Positions 53,801 through 64,000 of a DNA stretch of 64,000 bases are shown here, in pieces. Position numbers and translations under genes: made by a program. Each line of letters begins with the position of its first letter. Within the stretch, counting starts at the first letter, position 1. The DNA lies in NCBI GenBank assembly GCA_012064415.1, contig SSNU01000096.1, positions 41,791 through 105,790 of the forward strand, read 5' to 3'. The notes under the pieces were generated by a model. The model made no database searches. It was not told where the DNA came from and saw nothing but the letters and a program-made list of their open reading frames with translations. The DNA comes from Gyrodactylus bullatarudis (Eukaryota > Platyhelminthes > Monogenea > Gyrodactylidea > Gyrodactylidae).

Positions 53801-56800
53801 AAAGCAGAGTAATTTTTGACACCCTTTTTAGAATCACGTACAAACATGAAGCTCTCTTATTTATTCTTTGATTAAAAAATTTAAATTTAATTAAAATGAA
53901 TATAAAGACTAACGTATTTTGTTTAGAAAACAAACAGAGTTACTCAGAGAGAGCTGATTCTATGAATAATCGTTCCTCTCTGAATTTCATACATAAAATA
54001 ACACTGTCCTGTATTAATCTCCTGAAAGTATATTTGAGTCAAATAAATGTATTTAAGTTGAAAATAGTTTTAGAAATAGTTTCATAGAAAAAACTATGAT
54101 TTCCATTTAGACAAATCACAGTAGAATTTTAGAAAAATTCTAAACAATTCATTGCATCCTCACTTTTATTTTCACTCTACTGGACTTTCTTGATTAAACC
54201 CTTTCTCAGGAACCTTTAATATAAACCATAATAATACTGAAATATTCAGCGGGATGAGAGGCATAGAATCTGAAGTAAAGTTAGTTGATATGGAGTTGGG
54301 AATCTATGATTTTTACAAAAATCTCGATATTTTCATCAAGAATTCTAATATGTCAAGGATTTTTTGGAATCCTACTCATGTTGTCTATTTTAACCAGTCG
54401 AAGAAAAAAATTCTGAAAAAAAATTTTCAATTTTCAAATTCCCATTTTTCCGAACTTTGAGCTGAAAATTTTTTTTATTTGAAAATTGGAGGTTGATCAA
54501 AAGAGGTTTTTCATGATCAAGATTAGACAAGAAAGCTGACTAGCACCGTCAAATTACAGACAGTTACCCCATTTTCGGGAGATTTTGAATTGTCGAAATT
54601 TCATTGATTTTCAAGTAATGAAAATGATCAAAAAATCCGATTTCAGCTCTCAAACGATAATAAAGGTATGCATCAGATACGATTCAGTTGAATTGATTTT
54701 CTTGTCTAATCCTGATCTTGAAAAACTCTTTTGATCACCCTCCAACTTTCAAATCAATAAAAAATTTTAGTTCAAAGTTCGAAAAAATGGGATTTGCCGC
54801 CAAATTGGAATTTGAAAAATGACCATATTTTTCATGAAAACAATTATTTTTCTTCAACTAGTAAAAGTGGGCAACATCAATAGGATTCCAAAAAATCCTT
54901 GACATATTCGAATTCTTGATGAAAACATAGGGATTTCTGTAAAAATAGTGCAATAGTGTCAATGGGTTCAGATTTTTACGTCAGTATCATCACTTAAAAA
55001 ATACTATATAGTTTTAGAAGATGAAACTATCCTGTTAATCATTCTCCGTTCTTCTCAATCTGAATATAATGAATATAGCAATGGAAATAAGGTATTAAGA
55101 GTCCATTAAGTCATATTCCAGTCATGAAATATTTTTATCCATAGTAACCAATTCTCTCAGAAGTTAAATTATTAAGGAAAGAAAGAGGGGGTGGGGAGTT
55201 AAACTAAACTAATATTCCTAAAAAAGAGGTATTAGTAATAAAAAATTCTCAAAATTTAAAACATTACTACAAAATATGGAAAATATGGATTCATTTGAAA
55301 TCAATCTAGAATTATAACTGGCTGTGTAATCAAGTAGGAACAAAACATGCCCTTTAATTATCTATAGATGGTCTTTGATCTTTTCTCTTTTAATCTTGAC
55401 TCAATATCCTTCAAATTAGCGCCACTTGTTCTTTCAATGAATTCACTACTAGAAATAAATGGAATAACATTTTAAAATTTGTATTGAAATCTCACAGTTA
55501 TTTTTGATCAAAGTAAACTTTAACGCCAAAAATTCTCTAGACTTTTACTTCTTCTAATTAGATAATTCCTCAAGAAAAGAAAATTAGTTTTTTAGCATGT
55601 AAGCTAGAAAATTGTTTCGGGGGGAGGGGGGGGGGGGAAAATGAAAAACAACTCTAATTCAAGTCATTTTATTTTAATTTATTCATTATTTAAAAATGTA
55701 CGCCGTTGAGTTTGTTCATTCTTTCTATTTTTAGTTTTAGTTCCCCTTAAAATTAATAAAACAAGCTTATAATGGTATAAGCTCATGAACACACTATTCA
55801 GAATATTCTGTCCAATCAGAATTAAGAGATTAATCCAATTCTTCTTTCACAGAAACAATAAAGTATATTTACATGAGTATCGTATTCAGATGCACTATAA
55901 AATAATTATGCAAAAATTCAGTGGATATGTTACCGTGAGTCTGGGAAATCAGTGAGTATTGGTAATTCACTAGTGTATGATGGTAATCAGTGTGACTTTA
56001 GTGAGTCTAGCTAATAAGCCCTCATTACCCAAACACACTGAGAAGGTCAGTGAATTCAACACCTCAACTTATTGATTAAATATTTATTTATTGCCATAAG
56101 GAAGAGAATATAGAATTAAATAAAACTTGATTTTTTTACATTGGCAGGTCAGTAGCAGGTCAATTAAATTTAAATATTCCCTATAATATGATATATAAAT
56201 TATGTGAATGTAATAATCTCTCTAGTATAAAATCCGTTATGTCACATATCCGATCTAAACTTGACTATACTAAGAGTCCTTTATATTCTAATCTCCACTA
56301 ACTCCAGAATGTTAATTGAAAATTCTTTAATGACCTATTTATCTTCATTACAAATCCAACCAGATTATATCTAATTCATTCTACATTTACAAGATGCCCA
56401 AGATGCAGAAAACCTTTATTTTAATAATGCTTTTCCAGATTACTATATCTTTTAAAATTATATATTAATATTGAATAAAATTTTCTAACAAAAAAATATC
56501 CAAGGGCATAGATCTTCCCTAATGAACACTGATCTTCTTTGACACTTGAAATGTCGAAAAAATTTTCAGGAAAATCACATCTATATCATTAGTCGCTACC
56601 AATTTATTCAGGGTATCATGAATATACATTCAATTCACTGACCTTCTCAGTGTGTTTGGGTAATGAGGGCTTATTAGCTAGACTCACTAAAGTCACACTG
56701 ATTACCATCATACACTAGTGAATTACCAATACTCACTGATTTCCCAGACTCACGGTAACAGATACACCCTGAACCTAGTAGTTCTTGAGATTAACCCTTC

Positions 56801-59800
56801 ATTTCACAAATTATTATTTTATCATCAGACTATTGAGAAAATTTTTGAAAAAATAATCACGTTGATTCCGAATCTGTCAGCTATTGATAAAAAGTTATTT
56901 TATTTTTTTGTGAGAAATATTCAAATATATTAGATTCTGGTTTTAATGAGAAATTCATTGTGAGAATTGGAAGACAAATGAAGAATTAGTAATAAAGCTT
57001 TTATTTCACCGGTTCTCATCAGACTCTTACACCGGCTAGATATTTATACAAAATTATTAACAACATTGGGACCCTCTGATTGGTCCAATCACTTCCCGGA
57101 TTTAATAAGGAACATTTTTGTGATGTGGTGGGGATAAGATGATATTTCTAGGGCTTCTTTCTTCTCTTTAGGTAATGAATCATAATCGGGCATAAATTTC
57201 AATTGAAAAGGGCATTTTTATTTCAACTTTGTAGCAAAAAAGGGCAAAATGAAACACGCTACTGCTAAGTAGTTTCAGTTAAATAATTATTTATATTATA
57301 ATATTCTTCTTGATAGTATGACTTGACATGATATGTGACCAACACATATATATATATGAATGTAAGATTTGATTGAATGACTAATGAGATTGTTCTATGA
57401 ATCAGACAGGGCTTACAGGTTTCACGAAGACGAAAATAGAATTTTAAGCCTTGATATTGTTTGTGATTGTTATCGTTGATTTTGTATCGAAACTATCTTA
57501 GTTACAACCTTGGTTAGGGCAAAAAAATGGCGAAAAATTCTTGGCTTATGCTTCAACTCATCAAACTTCTGATACTAGGAAAATAAAGAAAATAAAATTT
57601 CTTGCTCTGCATTCAAAATGGCAAAAATGGCATTTTTGCAGCTCTAGTGAATGATCTAACGTAGATTGTCCTTTGGATAATATTCTCTTTCTACCCCGAT
57701 TTGTAATAGCAGGTTTATGTTGTGCTGATTACATTTTATTTTTTCCTTACATCTCAGCAAATAGGTTTTCAAAAAAAACTTTCTAAATATTTGACTAAAT
57801 TTTCAAAAAATCACCCTTCTCTGTTTAGCATCAGTGAAAAGCTATCTTTATGAATTGTACTTATTTTTGTAGCTTAATAAATTTCCTTTCTATTGAGGGA
57901 TTGAAAAGTTATTTCAACTATCTTTCAGTTTAAATTATCTCTCAGGAAAGTATTATGCTCCACTGGTGGAGCAATGGGACATGAAGGGTTAACCTTGCAC
58001 AATAATGCTTAGAATTCCATGAAAATCGAATTCAAAATCTTACACCTCTCTAATTTTTTTAGTAACCTGTCTCTGTAGGACAGAGAATACTAATTTTTTA
58101 CTTTTGGAATACAATTTTGAGATAAAGAAATGCTCAAATTATTACAGCAAGATTATTATTATCATTTCGTTCTCGCCGATAAAACGTTTAATGAGAAAAA
58201 AAATAACTGTCAATAAATGAATCTTATTTATTTTTCTTGTGAGATTGATGAATGTTTCGTGTAGAATGCGAACTTTGGATGGGATTCCTTTTTATAAATT
58301 ACAAAATTTGACTTTGTCTCCTTCTGTACCATCATGATATACCACAAAAAAGACTCACATTTTATTAATAGTAGTATAGGGTCTCAAAATGACTTACAGT
58401 AAAAATATTTCTATTAAACATTTCATTAAACATCTTATTTTTAATGAAACACAGTGAATTTTCTCATCTTCATAAAAAACACACTTTTTTCCTATCTAAA
58501 TGTATAGAAATCACTTGCCGCATTCTGATTGGTCGAGATAAATAATACTTAATTAGGGGTTAATATTCGTGTTTCAATAGAAATATTTTTACTGTAATAT
58601 TAATCTCATTTATAAAGATCAAAACGGATTTAATAATTTGAAATTTTCATTTCTGGTAGTAAAATTCATTGAAAAATGGTGGCGTAATTTTTCTTATCCT
58701 CTTATTTTCTATCAAATGAACATATAAACTCGAAAAGTTAAAAATTATGTCTTATCCTACTTTGAGTACATAGTATATTTAATGAATAGAACCTACATCA
58801 AGTGATAATATAAGATCCAACATCAGCAACACCAGATACAATCATCAGCAAAATATCATAAATTATGAGCAATTTATAAATATTTAAACAAAAAAACCAG
58901 AGTACTTAAATTTCCATAAAGTTAAAAATGCGACTTGTAATTTTCACTACTTAAAATGGCTAATAACGAATTCATTAAAGGGTTATTCGAAGGAGATAAC
59001 GATACAAAGATTAATCAAGCTGACTGTTGTGTAGCTGATTCCTGCTGAGCTGTTAACTCGTACTGTAAAGGGAATGCTTCGCATAGACAAAATGTCTGCT
59101 AATCAACCTTACAGTTTCCGTTTATAATTTTAAGATTATTTTCCCCCAATTTAATCTACTCTGGGGGATTCTTTCTTGCTTATTTTGAGTTCAAATTTGA
59201 ATAATTAGGAAATATATAAAAGAAGATGTGTTTGAAAATCATATGTACATTTCTCAAAGGATCATAAGTGGTATTACTTTAAAAAATGATAAAAGTTAAT
59301 AGTTTACAAAAATTAAAAGAAATAGTGAAAGTCAAAGAAAAGTAAGTAAAGCAAGCTGAAAAAGACCAGAGAGGCCAGGGTAATCGAAGAGTAATTTTTC
59401 TGAACACATAGATTTTTTTTAAGTTAAGAATAAAGAATTTCTCTTTAACCCATATATTCTATCATCACTCGGAATTTTGTATAAAATGGAAAAACTAAAG
59501 CAACATGTTTCTCCCATACACAGTAGACTTGGACGAAAATTTGCAAAATTACTTAAATCGCCCATGGATATGATAAATTTCATCTTATCAAATTATTCTA
59601 CCAAATTTCGCTTCAAAATACCTTTCCATGCTTCTGGAATAAGATGAACAAAATTGTGAAAATTTTCAAATTAAAAACTTTTTCTAGTGTTTTATATCCA
59701 TAATTTCAACTTGAATTCACATTATTTCTTACAAAAATATTGCAAAAACGACACAAATCCTATTAAAATTGTTTTTCCAGTACGATAGACTAATTCGAGA

Positions 59801-62153
59801 AGAACTGAAATTTGATTTATACATTACATTGTTGACACGCAGGTACAATAGAAATTTCTCTTATTTTTCATGGATATTACAATTGTCAAAAAACGTTTTA
59901 AATTTGAAAATTTCACAATTTTGTTTATCTTATTCCAGAAGCATGGAAAGGTATTTTGAAGCGAAATTTGGTGGGATCATATTAAAATACACAGTAGCTC
60001 CACAATCACATTTTGGAATTTATAAATTAGTAGTAAAGTATTTAATTCAATGTCATATCCTCTAGAACAATCGAGTTCTCATTCTTGAGTTCATCCATCT
60101 AAAAAGATGTAGTTTATGAATTCTATATTCTGATTATAATCTTTATCTTAGATTTCTATATTTGATTCTCTTTCCAAATCATTGTCAAGAATCATTTGTA
60201 TTCTATTTATTCATTTATTGAATAAATTTCTATACTAGGGGGGACTAATCATTGATCAGTGATCAAACAATCATGATTTGTCTAAAGTACATCAAACCTC
60301 TCTATGCATCTGGTTCATTTCTCCTCTTCTTCTATGAAATGAAACTAACGACATGTGAGACAACTTTTCAATATGTTACTCTATTTATTCTTTACTCTTT
60401 TAAAAGTACATACATCGCTTTATGAAAATTATTTTCAATTTACCCAATTTGTGTCCTATTTTAAACGAGCTTAAATTGTTCTTATAAATCTTACAAAAAT
60501 CAATCACATTTTTTATGATTCAAGTCTTTGGAATCTAATAAATCTTGGGAACAAAAAATAGTCCCTATTTAAATAGTGATCGAATTTCAACACTTTTGGC
60601 TATTTCAATTTTTTCAAAGAGATTAATATTACTCTGCTTGAAAAAAAACAAAAATTTAGAAATTTTACACTAATTACGAATATACAAAAATTTGGTATGT
60701 TGACTACTTTTTGAGATATCCTTCTTGAAAGATTTTTCAAAGTTTTGTTGGCAAACATTAATTTGACATAACTTCTATAGTTTATATGTTAATGAGCTGA
60801 TTGACATGTCATTCAATAGATAATTAAATTTACTATAAAGTGGCAAATTTCGATATTCATCAGTAAAACTGTTAAAAAGTTATGATCAATCAAAGACAAA
60901 TTTAACAAAAAAACTGTTTTTAAGTCCCCATTTTTCGCTTTCAATTTCAATTTATATTTTTTGAGAGATATTAATCAAAGATCAAAATAGCAGAGATTAA
61001 CAAACAATCTTTTAGCTTTGCAATGATACGTTTATCATACGCATGAGTTATTCCTTAGCTTCTGTATTTCACATCATAAGTGGCTACCTTAACCCCCGTA
61101 AAATTGCCATCCATGTTTCCTGAAAGGGGTTTTGAGCTAACATTTCAAGTGGTTCTTGTCTAGTATATTCAGTTTAAGTTCTGAGCAACATATCTAAATT
61201 TCATTATTTTCTGAAATTTTATTTCGCACAGTGTTAGGGTTCATAGAGGATTCATGTTGTACTTGATTGCTTGGAACGATTGATCTTTTAGGAAAATTAA
61301 CTGAATGAAATATCAAGATGAAAACGGATACTTGATCTATAGAAGAGATTATACTAGTTTCGGATTCAGTAGAAAAGGATCTAAAATTAGTTTTATCAAA
61401 TCTTACGTTTCGAAGCCTCTTACCAATGAAAAATGGCGTGTGAAGACAACCAACAATGGCTCAGATTCCCTTTTGAAAAATACCTAAAAATATTCAGCAA
61501 ATTAAAACAATTGTAAATTTATTACACAAAATAAGGAATGTACCGAAACTGAGTAGATTGAGCAAATTAACATGTAACTCACGTGAAGCTTGCTCCTCAA
61601 ACTTTTTCCTTGCCTCTTTCGATTTTGTCTCACTCGATAGGACAGACCCATTCAGGGCAATATTTGCTAAGCTATCTTGCCGAGATCTTCGTATGGACTC
61701 TTCTGAAGTCCTCTCGGAACCGTTCGAAATTATCATGCCATTGGTTACGTCCATTAACCTCAAATACAATACTGTTTTCTTAATGGCACTACAAATTCTC
61801 CGGTGTCTACGTATCGGATCTAAGCCTTTTGATTTTTCGTATTCCTCGAAAAGAGTCTCAAGAAAACCCCTGATTCTCTTCAGATCTTGTTGCAGACAAG
61901 TAAACGTTTCTTGGTGCGTGATGTATTCTTCCTTTGTACTATTCATATTCAACATTTTCGTCTGCACTGTAGAGCCGAGCTGGAAGAGACCAGAGAGCTT
62001 CTTAAACCTTGCCTCAGCTGTTCCCGAACCAATTGGCGTTGTCTGCTTAACAGATAGTGTGGCCATTGTATTTCTTCGTCTATAGCTGACATCGGGTACG
62101 ACAGATGTCCTCCTCGAGTGATTTCCATATAATACTGGTGTTACATCACCCAT
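47892..62153 (-). CDS. Unrecognised helical protein, two exons around a 13.5 kb intron
   Basis: Exon 1 is 62153-61583 (571 nt, ends in a GTGAGT donor, phase 1). The terminal exon is 48106-47892 (after a TTTTTTTCAG acceptor, two bases completing the codon). Together they give 261 aa. The N-terminus is basic (NHSRRTSVVPDVSYRRRN), then comes a helical region (KLSGLFQLGSTVQTKML, LQQDLKRIRGFLETLFEEYEK, RRICSAIKKTVLYLRLMDV), a Ser-rich linker (RTSEESIRRSRQDS), and a C-terminal coiled coil (NEELLKETKRIREQIRQYQR). AATAAA lies 9 bp beyond the stop (47883-47878). The join is inferred from phase and strand; the exons could belong to two genes, or further exons could lie between. No family recognised. 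Confidence 0.6.
51061..51192 (-). repeat. Partial arm of the 3347-3874 element
   Basis: Shares TAACTTGATGGAGATTGTCT, GATAAGCAAGTGTCA and TCAAATAATATTCAACTCAC with the arms at 3347-3874, but stops before the ribozyme core. Confidence 0.7.
51852..52495. mobile_element. piggyBac-type non-autonomous element, 644 bp
   Basis: TTAA at 51848-51851 and 52496-52499. Terminal repeats CCCTTTCGATACCA are identical over 14 bp. Directly inside the left repeat is a 20-bp near-perfect palindrome (AGAGGTCATATATGGCCTCT, 51865-51884). No transposase frame is present. The end sequence resembles the 14201 element (CCCTTTCG), so the two are related. Confidence 0.8.
54310..54946. repeat. Foldback element with arms of about 235-250 bp
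   Basis: Left arm 54310-54541 and right arm 54697-54946 are diverged inverted copies (for example TTTTCATCAAGAATTC ... GGATTTTTTGGAATCCTA) around a 155-bp loop. It is the best preserved member of a dispersed family whose single arms occur in the channel and semaphorin introns. Confidence 0.7.
55619..55637 (+). repeat. G-rich tract
   Basis: A run of G interrupted by a single A (about six, then twelve G). It is striking in AT-rich DNA, could fold as a G-quadruplex and is prone to length variation. Confidence 0.7.
55929..56759. mobile_element. 831-bp element with 128-bp terminal inverted repeats
   Basis: Arms 55929-56056 and 56632-56759 are inverted copies; no mismatch was noticed on reading. 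Outer ends are GTTACCGTGAGTCTGGG. The arms contain internal repeats of CAGTGAG and TGGTAAT. The 575-bp interior is AT-rich and non-coding. No clear target-site duplication was found, so the superfamily is open; long terminal repeats of this kind occur in Mutator-like and other MITEs. Confidence 0.8.
56987..57035 (-). ncRNA. Hammerhead-like ribozyme motif, pseudoknot type, family B
   Basis: Minus strand: CCGGU (57035-57031), GUA, AGAGU, CUGAUGA (57022-57016), G, A, ACCGG (57013-57009), U, GAAA (57007-57004), a 5-bp stem III (AUAAA/UUUAU, loop AGC), U, then ACU (56990-56988), which pairs with the end of AGAGU. It has a better stem III than the 10992 copy but a shorter stem I (3 bp). Confidence 0.65.
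57973..57988. mobile_element. piggyBac-type right terminal repeat with adjacent palindrome
   Basis: A 16-bp end (its complement is CCCTTCATGTCCCATT) abuts TTAA at 57989-57992 and is preceded by a perfect 16-bp palindrome, GCTCCACTGGTGGAGC (57957-57972). The spacing equals that of the piggyBac element at 62652. A possible partner end is TTAACCCTTCAT at 56791, but only 8 bp of the repeat match. Confidence 0.45.
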
Positions 62154-62216
62154 CTTTCAATAGACTACTCTAGTAATAATATCGTTGAAGTAAACAAGTC
62201 GTTTTTATTGCTATTC

Positions 62217-62243
62217 CTCTCTATCTCTCTCTCTCTCTCTCTG
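62217..62243 (-). promoter_or_regulatory. GA-repeat (GAGA-like) element upstream of the 62153 gene
   Basis: A GA dinucleotide run on the minus strand 64-90 bp upstream of the start codon at 62153. Such tracts are common in promoters, where GAGA-type factors can bind, but a plain microsatellite is equally possible. Confidence 0.4.
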
Positions 62244-62647
62244 AATGATAGGCGATCATGAATTAGAGTTTTAACTTTGAAATGAAGCTAACAGCCAATG
62301 AGATGATCGCTCCATAATCATACGTCTCAAACCAAATTCACAATGCTGTATTATGCTTCTATGATATTAATAAAATATTAATTATTCCCTCTCTTTGTCT
62401 CGGGATTATAGTCTGTTTCTGCTTCAACCCTTAAGATGGTTACATTTCTCTAAAATTAAATCCCTAACTAGGGGTTAAGAAAATCTTTTCTCTATTTGTT
62501 GACCATACGTACCAAATTATTCTCTTTTAATGGCTCTCAAAATTAATTACTAGCAATGTTTGGAAATAGAATTTTGATATTTTTTGAATGAGCCATGGGA
62601 AAGAAGCAACTTATCTGGAATTTCATTTTGATTCTAGTTTTGTTGTA
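62244..62647. other. Short intergenic stretch, nothing recognised
   Basis: AT-rich sequence between the GA run and the piggyBac insertion. Confidence 0.4.
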
Positions 62648-62651
62648 TTAA

Positions 62652-64000
62652 CCCTCGCCCTGGAAGTGGGGTCCATACGGACCCCAACCATATTTTGATT
62701 TGTAATAACTTTGGATAGAAGTATGATATCTTATCCAAACAAAAACCTAATCCTAGCTAAACTAATAATCTACAACCTTGTTATTTTATTTTTTTATCTT
62801 ATTCCTAAACAAACATTCAGCAAAAATTTTAGTCTGTTATGACACATTGAACAAATGGGGTCCGTAGGGACCCCACATTGTATTCTATATGATTTTCTCA
62901 TTTTTTCATAACATGAGCTACGAAGAAGACGTGTACTCTGATATCGAAACTCTTATCGGTCCTGAGAATTTAGGAAGTGGTTCTTCTGAGAGTGAAGAAG
63001 AGGATTACACAGAGTATCCCTCTGATATCTCGAATCCAGATACTGATATGGACCAATCCTTTGGACCTGATCTAGTTTCAAAATGCGGTTACATCAACTA
63101 CCAGACAGCCAGAGTGCGAAGTCGTACTGGAAGCCACAATATCATTCATACAAATGTTGCTTCTTCCCTTACAGCGAGTTCTCAAAAGATGATAACTCAT
63201 CAGGATTTTTTCAGTCTACTTTTATGTCCAAAAATTCTCGGAGATATCGTAAAATATACGAACAAGTATATGGACCATCGAAAATCAAGTAGTGCAAGAA
63301 TAAGTATAGACGAACTTCGTAAATGGATAGGCATCCTGTTGTATTTTGGAGTTTCTAAGCAGAAAAATATGGATCTCCAAGAGCTTTGGGAAGATGACCA
63401 TGAATATTCTGCTGTCAAAAATTGTCTTTCATATTCAAGATTCGTAATCATCAAACAGTTTATTCGATTTGATGACAAAATCAATAGGATCACTGGTTCA
63501 AATAGAGACAAATTGGCACCTATCAGGATCGTATTTCAGGATTTTATTATCAATTGTAGAAAAGCATACACCCCTTCCGAACAAGTAACTATAGATGAAC
63601 AGCTAATAAGTTTTCGTGGGAGATGTCCCTTCAAAGTGTACATGCCGTCAAAGCCTGGAAAATACGGTATCAAAGTGTGGGCTTTGTGTGATTCTAAAAA
63701 TGCATATCTCTGCAATGCTGAAATTTATATCGGAAAAGAAGGAAATTTTCCTGAGAAAGGTCAAGGAGAAAGAGTTGTTAGAGAACTTGCAAACCCTTTC
63801 ATCAACAAAGGTCGAACAATAACTTGTGACAATTTTTTTACGACCCATAATTTGGCCTTAGATTTGGTAAAAAAGAAAACTGCATTGGTTGGTACAGTTC
63901 GTAAAAATCGTACTTTTCTGCCGCCTTCTTTTCAAACCAGTAAGATTGATCTTGGTAAAATTGAATATATATTTGATGGTCCAATATCAATTCTACGTTA
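62652..64000 (+). mobile_element. piggyBac transposon, 5' end, runs off the window
   Basis: TTAA at 62648-62651, then a terminal repeat starting CCCTCGCCCTGGAAGT. An 18-bp palindrome (GGGGTCCATACGGACCCC, 62668-62685) follows, and a second version (GGGGTCCGTAGGGACCCC) lies at 62857-62874, so the 5' end has a repeated subterminal motif. The transposase frame starts at 62913. The 3' terminal repeat is beyond 64000. Confidence 0.92.
62913..64000 (+). CDS. piggyBac transposase (partial, open at window end)
   Basis: The frame from the ATG at 62913 is open for 362 codons to the window end. It begins with the acidic N-terminus typical of the family (SGSSESEEEDYTEY). The DDE/DDD catalytic core is recognisable: the first Asp in TIDEQLISFRGRCPF, followed by KPGKYGIKVWALCDS, and the second Asp in ITCDNFFTTHNLA, then VGTVRKNR and FDGPIS. 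The third Asp and the C-terminal cysteine-rich domain lie outside. No stop, frameshift or intron was found, which suggests a recently active or domesticated copy. The terminal repeat and TTAA favour a mobile copy. It performs seamless cut-and-paste at TTAA. Confidence 0.95.
   Translation, partial: MSYEEDVYSDIETLIGPENLGSGSSESEEEDYTEYPSDISNPDTDMDQSFGPDLVSKCGYINYQTARVRSRTGSHNIIHTNVASSLTASSQKMITHQDFFSLLLCPKILGDIVKYTNKYMDHRKSSSARISIDELRKWIGILLYFGVSKQKNMDLQELWEDDHEYSAVKNCLSYSRFVIIKQFIRFDDKINRITGSNRDKLAPIRIVFQDFIINCRKAYTPSEQVTIDEQLISFRGRCPFKVYMPSKPGKYGIKVWALCDSKNAYLCNAEIYIGKEGNFPEKGQGERVVRELANPFINKGRTITCDNFFTTHNLALDLVKKKTALVGTVRKNRTFLPPSFQTSKIDLGKIEYIFDGPISILR

Larger units (their letters stand above)
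48107..61582. other. 13.5 kb intron or gene desert with repeats
   Basis: Contains a partial hammerhead-element arm (51061-51192), a piggyBac-type element (51852-52495), a foldback (54310-54946), a G-rich tract (55619-55637), a long-TIR element (55929-56759), a ribozyme-like motif (56987-57035) and a piggyBac-type right end (57973-57988). Open frames such as 53176-53490 and 59769-60065 have no conserved features. The rest is AT-rich with nothing recognised. Confidence 0.5.

Noticed and set aside
1..64000. CRISPR arrays, bacterial operons or rRNA genes
   Set aside because: No short regularly spaced repeats, no ribosome-binding-site patterned operons and no rRNA-like sequence; the window is clearly eukaryotic.

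Overview
The window is AT-rich nuclear DNA of an invertebrate animal. Evidence for this is spliced metazoan genes (a thrombospondin-repeat semaphorin, a DEG/ENaC channel, major vault protein, an ATP9-type P4-ATPase), TATA-box promoters, AATAAA signals and a heavy load of eukaryotic transposons. I cannot assign a phylum. A strong clue is the presence of many ultra-short introns (25, 28, 29, 32, 33 and 35 nt) beside introns of 1-13 kb. Minimal introns like these are rare in animals and recall miniaturised lineages such as orthonectids or dicyemids, but that is only a suggestion.

Layout. 1-9.7 kb is mostly repeats: a retroelement protease remnant, a 202-bp-arm inverted repeat carrying a hammerhead ribozyme, and a small TATA-driven gene for a secreted acidic protein (minus strand, 5.8-6.2 kb). 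9.75-17.3 kb holds the 3' half of a DEG/ENaC channel, split by a 6.5 kb intron full of Penelope-like element (PLE) debris. 17.6-19.4 kb is a compact head-to-head pair: ZC3H14/Nab2 (minus) and a NEDD8-like protein (plus). 19.9-33.0 kb is an 11-exon semaphorin-5-like gene whose 6.5 kb intron contains PLE copies interrupted by a LINE. 33.3-35.0 kb has a small secreted peptide precursor (plus) converging on the DNA primase small subunit (minus). 35.4-39.9 kb is MVP and 40.2-44.1 kb is ATP9. 45.4-45.8 kb is an unrecognised TATA-driven gene. 47.9-62.2 kb is a two-exon minus-strand gene whose 13.5 kb intron carries MITEs, foldbacks and another ribozyme-like motif. 62.65-64 kb is the 5' end of an uninterrupted piggyBac transposon.

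The most interesting signal is a family of hammerhead-like RNA motifs associated with PLEs. Five well-preserved copies share one geometry: 5 nt, 3-nt spacer, stem I strand, CUGANGA core, G, N, 5 nt, closing base, GAAA. The two 5-nt blocks are perfectly complementary in three different sequence versions (GGCAU/AUGCC, CCAGG/CCUGG, CCGGU/ACCGG), which is covariation for a loop-II to stem-I pairing that substitutes for a nearly absent stem II. A second type, at 3.67 kb, has a canonical stem II. A second pattern is a set of TTAA-flanked piggyBac-like elements that carry a 14-20 bp palindrome directly inside one terminal repeat.

The genes do not form an operon or a shared pathway. Housekeeping functions (mRNA poly(A) binding, neddylation, DNA priming, vault particle, lipid flippase) sit among surface or secreted proteins (channel, semaphorin, peptides).
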